Below, one piece after another: positions 50,651 to 58,659 of a stretch of DNA of 64,000 bases. Numbering within the stretch: position 1 is the stretch's first letter; each line of letters begins with the position of its first letter. The notes below the pieces were generated by a model. The model had not been told where the DNA came from and searched no databases. It saw nothing but the letters and a program-made list of their open reading frames with translations. The position numbers and the translations under genes were made by a program. The DNA is from Sphaerisporangium album (lineage in GTDB: Bacteria > Actinomycetota > Actinomycetes > Streptosporangiales > Streptosporangiaceae): NCBI RefSeq assembly GCF_003323745.1, contig NZ_QOIL01000023.1, forward strand, positions 95,912 through 159,911, in the 5' to 3' direction.

Positions 50651-50681
50651 GGGAAAGGTAATCACCGAGTGTATCTTTCCC
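50651..50681. promoter_or_regulatory. Inverted repeat in the protease/sigma/CHAT operon promoter
   Basis: GGGAAAGGTA (50651-50660) and TATCTTTCCC (50672-50681) pair with one mismatch around an 11-bp centre, just upstream of the S8 protease ribosome site. On the minus strand a TTGCCA hexamer lies next to it. It could be an operator, or an mRNA hairpin if within the leader. Confidence 0.55.
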
Positions 50682-50827
50682 TATGCGGAGAGTTGGCAAG
50701 CGTGATTAGGTATGACCCGGCTCTGGTGCCCCGCCACGACGGACGGTAGTCTCTCCCTCAGTCACTTGTGATCATCCCAGTATGAGGACGTTGGGGAAGG
50801 CGCACCTCGTACGAAACGGGAGGTCCG

Positions 50828-51322
50828 GTGTCTGCTCGTGGCGTGCTGTACGTCCACTCGGCTCAGCCCGCGCTGTGCCCGCACATCGAATGGGCGGTCG
50901 CGGGTGTCCTTGGCATACCCGTCGACCTGTCGTGGACCCCTCAGCCAGCCCAGCCCGGCACGGTGCGCACCCAGGCCGAGTGGGAGGGCCGTCCCGGCAC
51001 CGCCGGGGCGATCACGTCGTCCCTCATGGGCTGGCAGCGCATCCGCTTCGAGATCACCGAGGACGCCTCGCCGGGGGTGGACGGCTCCCGGAACGCCTAC
51101 ACGCCCACGCTCGGCGCCTTCACCGCCGTGGTCGGCGTCTCGGGCGACATCATGATCCCCGAGGACCGTCTGCGCAACGTCATGCTCATGGCGGCCCAGG
51201 GCCGGGCCGTCCTGGAGGACGAGCTGGACAAGCTGCTGGGCAAGCCGTGGGACGAGGAGCTCGAACCCTTCCGCTACGCCGGCGACGGCGCCCCGGTCCG
51301 CTGGCTCCACGCCGCCGTCTGA
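50828..51322 (+). CDS. DUF3145 family protein
   Basis: The 164-residue protein matches the actinobacterial DUF3145 family: RGVLYVHSAQPALCPHIEWAVAGVLG, EWEGRPGTAGAITSSLMGWQRIRFE and EELEPFRYAGDGAPVRWLHAAV. Function is unknown. GTG 50828 is preceded by GGGAGGTCC. It diverges from the CHAT operon and shares its upstream region. Confidence 0.88.
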   Translation: MSARGVLYVHSAQPALCPHIEWAVAGVLGIPVDLSWTPQPAQPGTVRTQAEWEGRPGTAGAITSSLMGWQRIRFEITEDASPGVDGSRNAYTPTLGAFTAVVGVSGDIMIPEDRLRNVMLMAAQGRAVLEDELDKLLGKPWDEELEPFRYAGDGAPVRWLHAAV

Positions 51323-51560
51323 CCTTCTACGCCCCGGCCCGCGGGCCCCTGGTTTCCTGACGCGTGCGCCGGGTGTGTCTTGGCTGGACCGTTCCCGTGG
51401 ACACGTCCCATCCGCGTGTCCCGGGCGGCCGGCAGGCGTGAGGCGCGTCCCGGCGTCCGCGAGGCCCGCGCGCCGGAGTGGCCGTCCGATCGCACGGGGA
51501 GGGTGGGCTAGCGTGGCCCTTCCGGTGTGACGCGGCCCTGCCGGGGTGAAAGGAGCAATC

Positions 51561-52067
51561 GTGACCACAGAGCGGATCGCCCCGCCTCTGATCGCGGGAG
51601 AGCGCGAGATGCTGCGCTCCTTCCTCGACTTCCATCGCGCGACGCTCGCCATGAAATGCGACGGCCTCTCCGACGAGGACCTGCGCCGCCGGTCCATGCC
51701 GCCATCCACCCTGTCGCTGCTCGGGCTGGTCCGGCACATGGCCGAGGTGGAGCGCACCTGGGTCCGCCGGGTGATCAACGGCGAGGAACTGCCGCTGGTG
51801 TGGTCCGACGAGGGCGACTACCAGGTCGCCTACGACGCGAGCGAGGCCACGCGCAAGGAGGCGTTCGACGCCTGGCAGACGGAGGTCGAGCACGCGCGCC
51901 GCATCGAGCGCGAGGCCGAGTCCCTGGACGTCGTCGCCCACAACCCCCGCTGGGGCGAGGACGTCTCCCTCCGCCTGGTGATGCTCCACCTGATCCACGA
52001 GTACGCCCGCCACAACGGCCACGCCGACTTCCTCCGCGAGGCGATCGACGGCACCGTAGGCCCCTGA
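51561..52067 (+). CDS. DinB/DUF664-family protein
   Basis: The 168-residue helical bundle protein has LGLVRHMAEVERTWVRRVI and LIHEYARHNGHADFLREAIDG, supplying three histidines for a metal site as in DinB/YfiT-like proteins. Members act as thiol-dependent transferases, for example mycothiol-dependent enzymes, or are uncharacterised. GTG 51561 follows AAAGGAGC; an ATG five codons earlier is less likely. Confidence 0.88.
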   Translation: MTTERIAPPLIAGEREMLRSFLDFHRATLAMKCDGLSDEDLRRRSMPPSTLSLLGLVRHMAEVERTWVRRVINGEELPLVWSDEGDYQVAYDASEATRKEAFDAWQTEVEHARRIEREAESLDVVAHNPRWGEDVSLRLVMLHLIHEYARHNGHADFLREAIDGTVGP

Positions 52068-52440
52068 AAGGGCACAGGGGCCCTCATGAAATGGGCCTCG
52101 TTACCTGACCTGCGTCGCCAAGAAGCCCGCCGCCTGACCTCCCCGGACCCGGACGGGCGGCCCTCCCCTTCCAGGGCCGCCCGTCCGCCTTTGCCCGAGC
52201 ACGGGCCGCAGCGGGCGGCCTCGCGCGGATCCGCCCCCGATCCGGCCTATAGGCCGACCGCATGGTCGTACTTCCGGCCGTAGTGCCACATGCGGGTCGA
52301 CGCGACACTTCCTCGTAGGGAAACACGCCCGGTGCCGTCCGGTCCGCCAGGGCCGACGCGTGTGGCGCTTCCCCGATGGTCGCGCCGGTCCCTCCACCCG
52401 CGGACCGGCCCCCCCGCACCTGGTGGACGAGGAGAATCCC
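52068..52440. other. Intergenic region containing a terminator
   Basis: This 373-bp gap holds the strong hairpin at 52151-52186 and the promoter region of the dehydrogenase gene. No supported coding frame is seen; the open frames lack ribosome sites. Confidence 0.5.
52151..52186 (+). terminator. Strong intrinsic terminator (14-bp stem)
   Basis: GGACGGGCGGCCCT (52151-52164) and AGGGCCGCCCGTCC (52173-52186) are perfect inverted repeats with an eight-base loop, followed by GCCTTT. It ends the DinB-gene transcript. Confidence 0.85.
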
Positions 52441-53427
52441 ATGAAGGCTTTCGTCCTGCGCGCGTACGGCTCGCCCGACGTGCTCGAACTCGCGGACGTC
52501 CCCACGCCCGCGCCCGGCGACGGCGAGGTGCTCGTCCGGGTGCGCGCCACCTCCGTCCAGCCCTACGACTGGCACCACATGCGCGGGCAGCCGTACGCCG
52601 CGCGCCTGATGGGCGGCTCGCTAGGGCCGCGCCGGCCGAGGATCAGGATCCTGGGGGCCGACGTGGCGGGGGAGGTCGAGGCGGTCGGCAAGGAGGTGAC
52701 GGCGTTCCGTCCCGGCGACGAGGTGTTCGGAATGCCCAAGCAGGGGGGCTTCGCCGAGTACGTGTGCGTTCGGGAGAGCGAGCTGGCGCCGAAACCGGCG
52801 AGCCTGTCGTTCGAGCAGGCCGCCGCCGTTCCGATGGCGGCGGGCACGGCCCTGCTGGGCCTGCGCGACAAGGGACGGCTGCGGCCGGGCCAGACGGTTC
52901 TCGTCAACGGCGCCTCGGGAGGCGTGGGCACGTTCGCCGTGCAGATCGCCAAGGCCTTCGGCGCGGAGGTCACCGGGGTCTGCGGCCCGCGCAACCTGGA
53001 CCTGGTCCGGTCGATCGGCGCGGACGAGGTCATCGACTACGGGACGCGGGACTTCACCCGTGACGGTCTGCGCTACGACCTTCTGCTGGACATAGCGGGC
53101 GGCCACCCGGCCTGGGCCTGCCGCCGGGCACTGACCCGCAAGGGAACCCAGGTCCTCATCGGCGGCCCGCCCGGCCGCTGGACGCAGCCCGCCGGTCACA
53201 TGTTCGCGACCCTCGCCCTGTCGCCCCTCATGTCCCACAGAGCCGTCCTCGCGGACGTCGTCCGGTGCACCACCACCAAGCAGAACCTGCTGACGCTCAC
53301 CGACCTCATCGAAACCGGCCGGGTGACCCCGGTGATCGACCGCACCTACCCCTTCGAGGACATCCCCGAAGCCGTCACCTACCAAGAACGGGGCCACGCC
53401 GCCGGCAAGGTCGTCATCACGACCTGA
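52441..53427 (+). CDS. Medium-chain reductase, quinone-oxidoreductase-like (zinc-independent MDR)
   Basis: The 328-residue NAD(P)H-dependent oxidoreductase has the MDR catalytic domain and Rossmann domain (VLVNGASGGVGTFAVQIAKAFGAEVTGV), the ADVAGEVEAVG region, and a C-terminal AAGKVVITT. Catalytic zinc ligands are absent (GADVAGEVEA lacks GHE), so it is quinone-oxidoreductase-like. The substrate is unknown. ATG 52441 follows GACGAGGAG. Confidence 0.92.
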   Translation: MKAFVLRAYGSPDVLELADVPTPAPGDGEVLVRVRATSVQPYDWHHMRGQPYAARLMGGSLGPRRPRIRILGADVAGEVEAVGKEVTAFRPGDEVFGMPKQGGFAEYVCVRESELAPKPASLSFEQAAAVPMAAGTALLGLRDKGRLRPGQTVLVNGASGGVGTFAVQIAKAFGAEVTGVCGPRNLDLVRSIGADEVIDYGTRDFTRDGLRYDLLLDIAGGHPAWACRRALTRKGTQVLIGGPPGRWTQPAGHMFATLALSPLMSHRAVLADVVRCTTTKQNLLTLTDLIETGRVTPVIDRTYPFEDIPEAVTYQERGHAAGKVVITT

Positions 53428-53488
53428 GCGGGCTCATGGCGCCGCCGGGCCGGTGCGGCTCCCGCGAACGAGCTCGTCCGCAGGCCGG

Positions 53489-54139
53489 TCAGCGGTGTAC
53501 CTGTGAAAAGCCGTTGAGGGCCTGCCCGCCCTGGTCAGGGATGTGGCCGAGCTTGTCGATCTCCTGGGCCAGCCCTTCGAGCGTGGCGCGCAGCTGGACC
53601 CGGGTGACGTCGGCGAAGGTTCGCAGGTAAGCGATCCGCCGCTCCAGCTCCTCGGCCTCGGCGCCGTGCACGCCGCCGCCCGAGCGGTATGCGCCGACCG
53701 CCGCGTCGGCGGCCTCCTCCGCCTGCCGTTGCGCCTCCGTCAGGATCTGCTCGTACTGCCGGCGGGCGTCCCCGATGATCCGCCGCGCGTAGTCCCCCGC
53801 CTCCGCGATCTGGGCGTCGGCGCTCTGCTGAGCGCGGGAGAGGATGTTGATCGCGTCGACGCTCAGGGCCTGCTGCTGGGGAGCGGCGTGCTCGGCGTTG
53901 ATTCCGCGCTCCTTGTACCACTGCCTCATGCGGTCGATGTACGCTCGCAGGTCTGCCTTCTCCTTGTCACCGGCCGCCATGTCGTCCGCGACCCGGTACA
54001 GGAACGCGCGCACGTCCTCCTCGCTGTAGCCGCGGCGCCCGAGCGATGTGCGCGAGAAGTCCTGCTTGCGTACCTGATCCGGGGTGAGGGGCTGGCGTTC
54101 GCGCTCCGCGCGATCTCCCCAAGGCGTCTCTGCCGTCAT
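53489..54139 (-). CDS. DivIVA-domain coiled-coil protein
   Basis: The 216-residue protein has a DivIVA-like N-terminal motif (LTPDQVRKQDFSRTSLGRRGYSEEDVRAFLYRVADDM) that targets curved or polar membranes in family members. Coiled-coil helices follow (ARRIIGDARRQYEQILTEAQRQAEEAADAAVGAYR; ELERRIAYLRTFADVTRVQLRATLEGLAQEIDKL). Its ATG overlaps the stop of the flavohaemoglobin-like gene (ATGA), so the two are translationally coupled. Last gene of a three-gene globin operon. Unusual partner for globins. Confidence 0.88.
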   Translation of the reverse strand: MTAETPWGDRAERERQPLTPDQVRKQDFSRTSLGRRGYSEEDVRAFLYRVADDMAAGDKEKADLRAYIDRMRQWYKERGINAEHAAPQQQALSVDAINILSRAQQSADAQIAEAGDYARRIIGDARRQYEQILTEAQRQAEEAADAAVGAYRSGGGVHGAEAEELERRIAYLRTFADVTRVQLRATLEGLAQEIDKLGHIPDQGGQALNGFSQVHR

Positions 54140-55257
54140 GACTCCCCACCTTTGTCGCTCGTGAACTCGTCGAAGTGGATCTGTTCGTGGGGCACGCCGG
54201 CGTCCAGCAAACGTCCGACGGTGCTCTGAGCCATTTCCTCCGAGCCGCAGACGAAGACGTGCTGTCCACGCCATGCCTGCAGCGCGACGTCCACCGCGTT
54301 GCCGCGCGTCCCGCGGTAGAAGCGGTCGTGGGAGACGGCCGGGACGACGGTCAGCCAGGGGTGCTCGGCGGCCATCTTGGACAGCGCCTCGAGGTCGTAG
54401 AACTCCCGGGACGTCCGGGCGCCCACGACGAGGTCGACCCTGCGTGTCGGGCCCTCGTACATCACCTGTTCCACCAGCGCCTTGAGCGGCGCGAGGCCCG
54501 TGCCGCCCGCGATGAGGAGCAGGTCCCCGGTGATATCGGCGGAGATCGCCAGCCTTTCGCCCACCGGCGCTCCCACCCGCAGCACGTCGCCGCGGCGCGC
54601 GCCCATGACGAGCGCGGAGCTCAGCACGCCGCCGTCGACCATGCGCACGTGCAGGTCGATGGTGTTGTCCTGGCGTGGCGCGTTGGCGAAGGAGTAGTAA
54701 CGCCACACGCGCGGCCGCAGGGCGTAGGAGACCGACGCCGACTGCCCGGGACGGTAGGGATACTTATAGTTCGGCCGGGCCCGGATCACCGCGATGCCGA
54801 GGGCGCGCTGCTCGTGGCTGATGATCTCCGCGTCCCACCAGGGCGGGGAGGTCTTGGCCGCGTCGGCGGCGGCGTCCGCCATGACCTGGGCGACCAGGCC
54901 GTACGCCTGGGCCCAGTCGTGGGCGAGGGCGGGCGTCCACCGTTCGCCCAGGAAGTGCTCCAGGGTGGCGAGCAGCGCCCTGCCGACGGCCGGGTAGTGC
55001 TCCGTCACCACGGCGAACTTGCGGTGGTCCCGGCCGAGCTGCTGCAGGAACGGGACCAGCTCCTCCACCCGGTCGACGTTGCTGACGATGTGCCCGAGCG
55101 CGCCGACGAGCCGGTCGCGCTGGCTCGCCATCGACACCTGGAACAGGTCTCGTGTCTCCGGGTTCGCCAGGAACAGGGCCGAGTAGAAGAACAGCGGCAC
55201 CTGGTCGCCCGACCGGGCGACGAGGCGCCAGCTGTCCTTCAGGGCTTGCGCGTCCAC
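54136..55257 (-). CDS. Flavohaemoglobin-like globin-reductase
   Basis: The 373-residue protein carries a globin domain (1-140) with proximal His at about 78 in LGRDHRKF. An FAD-binding domain follows (RVWRYYSFANAP; RGDVLRVGAPVGERLAI) and then an NAD(P)H-binding domain (LLIAGGTGLAPLKALVEQ, VFVCGSEEMAQSTV). Flavohaemoglobins detoxify nitric oxide by dioxygenation. The start GTG is the codon immediately after the stop of the truncated haemoglobin gene, and its stop overlaps the DivIVA start. Heme-pocket residues were not fully checked. Confidence 0.9.
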   Translation of the reverse strand: MDAQALKDSWRLVARSGDQVPLFFYSALFLANPETRDLFQVSMASQRDRLVGALGHIVSNVDRVEELVPFLQQLGRDHRKFAVVTEHYPAVGRALLATLEHFLGERWTPALAHDWAQAYGLVAQVMADAAADAAKTSPPWWDAEIISHEQRALGIAVIRARPNYKYPYRPGQSASVSYALRPRVWRYYSFANAPRQDNTIDLHVRMVDGGVLSSALVMGARRGDVLRVGAPVGERLAISADITGDLLLIAGGTGLAPLKALVEQVMYEGPTRRVDLVVGARTSREFYDLEALSKMAAEHPWLTVVPAVSHDRFYRGTRGNAVDVALQAWRGQHVFVCGSEEMAQSTVGRLLDAGVPHEQIHFDEFTSDKGGES

Positions 55258-55641
55258 TCAGTCGGCCGTCTCGATGGGCTCGGCGACGATGGACGACTCC
55301 ACCTTGTCCAGCGTCAACACGACGTGCCGCTGAATCTCCTCGCTCACCCCGGCTTCCCGCATGACCGAGAGGAGGATCTCGCCTACCTTCGCGTAGTGCT
55401 GGTGGGTGATGCCCATGCCGCGGTGCGCCTCTGCCAGGTCGCGGCCCTCGTACGGCTCGGGGCCACCGAGGACGGAGCACAGCAGCACCACCATGTGCCG
55501 CTTCAGCCGTGGCATGTCGACGCCGGCGAAGTAGGGCTTGAGGTCGGCGTCGTCGAGGACCCGCACGTAGAACAGGTCGACGACGTCGCCGACAGCAGAC
55601 GCGCCGCCGACCTGGTCGTAGAAGGACGGCGTGGTTGTCAC
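55258..55641 (-). CDS. Truncated haemoglobin
   Basis: The 127-residue 2-on-2 globin has VVDLFYVRVLDDADLKPYF at the B-helix, with an aromatic B9/B10 pair, and the proximal His in the AEAHRGMGITHQHYAKV segment (H73), typical of group I (trHbN). These proteins bind O2 and NO, and Mycobacterium HbN detoxifies NO. GTG 55641 follows GGAGGCTCT, which decides the start. First gene of the globin-DivIVA operon. Confidence 0.92.
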   Translation of the reverse strand: MTTTPSFYDQVGGASAVGDVVDLFYVRVLDDADLKPYFAGVDMPRLKRHMVVLLCSVLGGPEPYEGRDLAEAHRGMGITHQHYAKVGEILLSVMREAGVSEEIQRHVVLTLDKVESSIVAEPIETAD

Positions 55642-56628
55642 AGAGCCTCCAAGTGGGCCATGCGTCGCAGGACCGGCCGGCAGGGTTCGGATGACCCCCG
55701 AACTCGGCGCGGTCACGACGCGGGGCATGGTGAATGGACGCACCCTGGCGCTCGGGACGCCGGAAAGCAGGGCGCCCTCGAGAGGTGAGTGATGGTCTGT
55801 GTTTCCTGCCGTCACCCTCCGTCGAGGCCAGAGCACGGACGCCGAGACGGATGCCGCGACACAGGGTCACGGTGGGACACCGCCTCAGACCTTGGCCATC
55901 TAAGCAGCATTTGCCTCATATGTCACACCATCAACTGCCGTTTCGGCCAATTGTATGACTTCCGCGCTCACGACCGGTCCACCCGCTTGTCCGGAGCCCC
56001 CTCGGACCCCGGCCTGCCCCGTCGTTGATCGCGGCGGCCAGGGCGCGCAGGTGCTCGACGAGCCTCACCGCGACGGTTTGGACCTGCCTGTCCCCGATCA
56101 CCTCCCGGTGAAACCCCACAGCCGGAGTCAGCGAAAGTCAGCAGACCTGCGATGGCGTGGTGAAGCGGCAGACAGGTGAGCTCCAACGGCGTGGCTTAAG
56201 TGCGATGGATTACGTGCGCGAGCTCTGCAAAGAGCGTATCCAGCCGAACGCCCGCGGCGAGTTCGCGTGCAGGGCGTAACACTCCAGCGCCTTGAGGCGT
56301 GGGTGTGGGGGCCCGTCCCTTGCCATCAGATTGCCGTCTGTACGTGCGGACGCCTACGACGATCAGGCCGGTCTGAGCGGGTATCAGCCCACTTGGCAGG
56401 ACATGACGGCTTAGCAGAGGGCCGGCCGTTGTGGTGCTCTTCGCTGTGCGGGAGCGACACCAGCCGGTTACAGCGTGCCTCTTTCCTGGCGGGCCGGTGA
56501 GCGTCCTCGCCCAAGACCAATGCGAATCTACGCAATTGGTTGATCTGGTTGGAGAAGCCGCTAGGTCTCGTCAGAGAAAGCCGCTACATCTCGCCTGGAG
56601 TAAAGGCATCACTTGCACGGTAGGCGTG

Positions 56629-57053
56629 ATATGACCTCGATCTCCGCCTCGGCACTACGGCCGGACCTCGGGATCACCAAGAGTCATTCCCGACCGAACG
56701 TCGGCAACGACAACTCGTTCTCCGATGCTCAGGTCAAAACAATGAAGTACTGTACGGCGTTTCCCGAGAAGTTCGGGCCGGCCCACGACATCGGCGCTTT
56801 CCGCCGCCGATCCTTCGAGTATTCAACCACGAACACGACCATTCCGGGATCGGCCCGCAGACGCCCCGCACGGCCCACCTCGGCACCGCCGGCGCCGTTC
56901 AGGACCAGCGTGCCGCCACCTTCGCGGCGTTCCGGGCGGCCGAACGGCCAACGGCTCGCCCAGGTGCCCGGTCTGCCCGAGACCCCGGACGCAGCTTGGA
57001 TCAACAGACCCGCCGAGGGACGGGGAGGGCACCCAAAGGAGGCGCCGGCTTAG
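56629..57053 (+). mobile_element. IS3-family transposase remnant (C-terminal part, frameshifted)
   Basis: Protein fragments in order match the C-terminal half of IS3-family OrfB: DLGITKSHSRPNVGNDNSFSDAQ and KTMKYCTAFPEKFG in one frame, then RVFNHEHDHSGIGPQTP in the next frame near 56815-56850 (compare NHEHRHSGIG), and finally PETPDAAWINRPAEG back in the first frame. Two frameshifts and loss of the N-terminal DDE part make it inactive. No terminal inverted repeats were found. Confidence 0.75.
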
Positions 57054-57244
57054 CGATAACCGGCCAAGTGTCCCCTTTGGCGTGATTTGTGCCGCTCGGG
57101 CAGGCCCATGTGAGCATTGAGCCCGGAGGGTGGCTTGTGGCTCTACTTCCGCCGGAAATCAGCGGATACCAGTTCTGGCTCTATCCGCCCTCATGTCGCT
57201 AATCCGGTCAAAACGGTGCAGAGCGCTGAGGGTGTCAGAGCGTC

Positions 57245-57330
57245 CAGCGGACCGAGGAGACCCTTGAGGAGCTGGAAAGGTACTACGGCGCCGAGTACGC
57301 CGAGCGCCTGTACCGCTCCCTGAGGAGTAC
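57245..57330 (+). pseudogene. Short coding fragment of unknown origin
   Basis: The frame reads QRTEETLEELERYYGAEYAERLYRSLR, a plausible helical protein segment, and then degenerates, with continuation in another frame (REYGPGPEERAVG). No start codon or ribosome site is present. I do not recognise its parent. Confidence 0.25.
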
Positions 57331-57489
57331 GGCCCGGGGCCGGAGGAGAGGGCCGTTGGGCTGGGCGCCGGTCGGGGCCGTGGGCGGGCGTCGGAGTCGG
57401 ATTGATCACGGTTTGAGGCGAGTCAAGGCGTTGCGGGCCGTTTGAGGGAGAAGATCAGTCGCAGTTGACCTACTCCACTCGAGGTGCAC

Positions 57490-58134
57490 GTGAAGAATCT
57501 TCTCCGGCTTCTCGCGGCGTCGCTTCTCTCGGCGACCGTCGCACTAGTCGTCCTGCCGGCCCCGGCCGGCGCCGACACCACCGAGACCGACGCGGAGATC
57601 GCCGCGCAGTGGCAGACCGCCTGGGACACCTACAGGTTCTACGATTCCTCGCCTCCCAAGCCCGGCTCGGGCAGGACACGGGCCAAGTCCGCGATCTCCA
57701 TTGAGATCGACGCGCCAATCGAGCGCGTCTTCGCCGCCTACTCCCACATCCCCAACCACATCGGCAGGGCCGCCTTCCTCAAGCGGGTGGTCACCCACCA
57801 CGACCGGATGTGCGGCAAGCTGCGGTACGTCGACTTCACGGCCATCGAGGACGTCCCCTACCAGGGCGCCGTGGTGACCCTGAAGACGCACGCCCAGCAG
57901 CGCGTCAACGCGCGGGACTTCTCCTACGAGACCGACACCTGGTCGGAGCCGAACGTCGTCACCCACCAGAAGATCATTTTCGATGAGACGGACGAGGGCA
58001 CGACCAAGGTGACCGAGAAACTCACCTTCGACGCCGACACCTCGCTCATCGACTTCGTCGTCGCCAACGGCGTCGCCTCCCACCAGCAGACCCAGGCGGG
58101 CCTCAAGCAGGCCATCGAGTCCGGCGAGCTCTGA
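57490..58134 (+). CDS. Secreted SRPBCC-fold protein
   Basis: The 214-residue protein has a clear signal peptide (KNLLRLLAASLLSATVALVVLPAPAGA, cleavage after AGA). The mature part has a START/polyketide-cyclase-like core (SAISIEIDAPIERVFAAYSHIPNHIGRAAFL ... TKVTEKLTFDADTSLIDFVVANG). Such folds bind hydrophobic ligands, but secretion is unusual. GTG 57490 follows GAGGTG; a GTG two codons earlier is possible. It lies next to the IS-relic region. Confidence 0.8.
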   Translation: MKNLLRLLAASLLSATVALVVLPAPAGADTTETDAEIAAQWQTAWDTYRFYDSSPPKPGSGRTRAKSAISIEIDAPIERVFAAYSHIPNHIGRAAFLKRVVTHHDRMCGKLRYVDFTAIEDVPYQGAVVTLKTHAQQRVNARDFSYETDTWSEPNVVTHQKIIFDETDEGTTKVTEKLTFDADTSLIDFVVANGVASHQQTQAGLKQAIESGEL

Positions 58135-58318
58135 CCCATCCCGCCGATCCCTGAGCCGGCCCGGTTCCGGCGTGGGCCCGTTACCCGAACGGAGCCCACG
58201 CCAACGGCCCAGAGCGAACCGCGGCCGGGTCTGTCGAGCCGCCGGCCAGAGAGACAGAGCCGTTGGTCTCACAGTCCCTGAACAGCCCGCGTCCACACTC
58301 CGGGGGAACCCGTGCGGG

Positions 58319-58650
58319 CTACGAGGAGACCCGGAAGGTGGCGTCCTGCCGGTCGGACAGGCTGGAGGACGCGCTGAGCGGGTCGATGCGCAGCAGGTAG
58401 TCCCTGTGCCTGAGGTAGTAGGTGGGGAAGTTGTACGAGCGGAACGACGACCACGACGAGTCGGCCAGCCCTGCGGTGCGGTAGAACGTGGCGTCGGCCC
58501 GGAAGATCGACGTGTTGTCGTTGGGGTCGAGCCGGAGCGCGTAGTTGTAGTGCCGCAGATAGCGGCCGGGAACGTTCACCGACTCGAACGACACCCCGTT
58601 GGAGTCGGCGAGGCCGGGGACCATCCGCCACAGCTGGTCCTGGTAGGGGT
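58319..58650 (-). pseudogene. Arabinofuranose-binding (AbfB/CBM42) domain fragment
   Basis: The frame encodes tandem AbfB motifs: FDPYQDQLWRMVPGLADSNG, SFESVNVPGRYLRHYNYALR, LDPNDNTSIFRADATF and SFRSYNFPTYYLRHRDYLLR. This is the C-terminal carbohydrate-binding part of a secreted glycosidase, without catalytic domain, signal peptide or ribosome site. The frame is preceded by the TAG stop of the hydrolase gene, so the N-terminus was probably lost by recombination. Start at ATG 58624 is formally possible. Confidence 0.7.
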
Positions 58651-58659
58651 CGAATGTAT

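Larger units (their letters stand above)
55642..57489. other. Gene-poor decayed region with an IS relic
   Basis: This 1.8-kb stretch has no intact gene. It includes the globin operon promoter region near 55642-55750, scattered broken frames (a minus-strand fragment near 55931-56119 with VQTVAVRLVEHLRALAAAINDG; another near 56180-56330), the IS3 remnant at 56629-57053 and the fragment at 57245. Base composition is lower in G+C than the flanks around 56500-56800, in keeping with foreign DNA. Confidence 0.6.
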
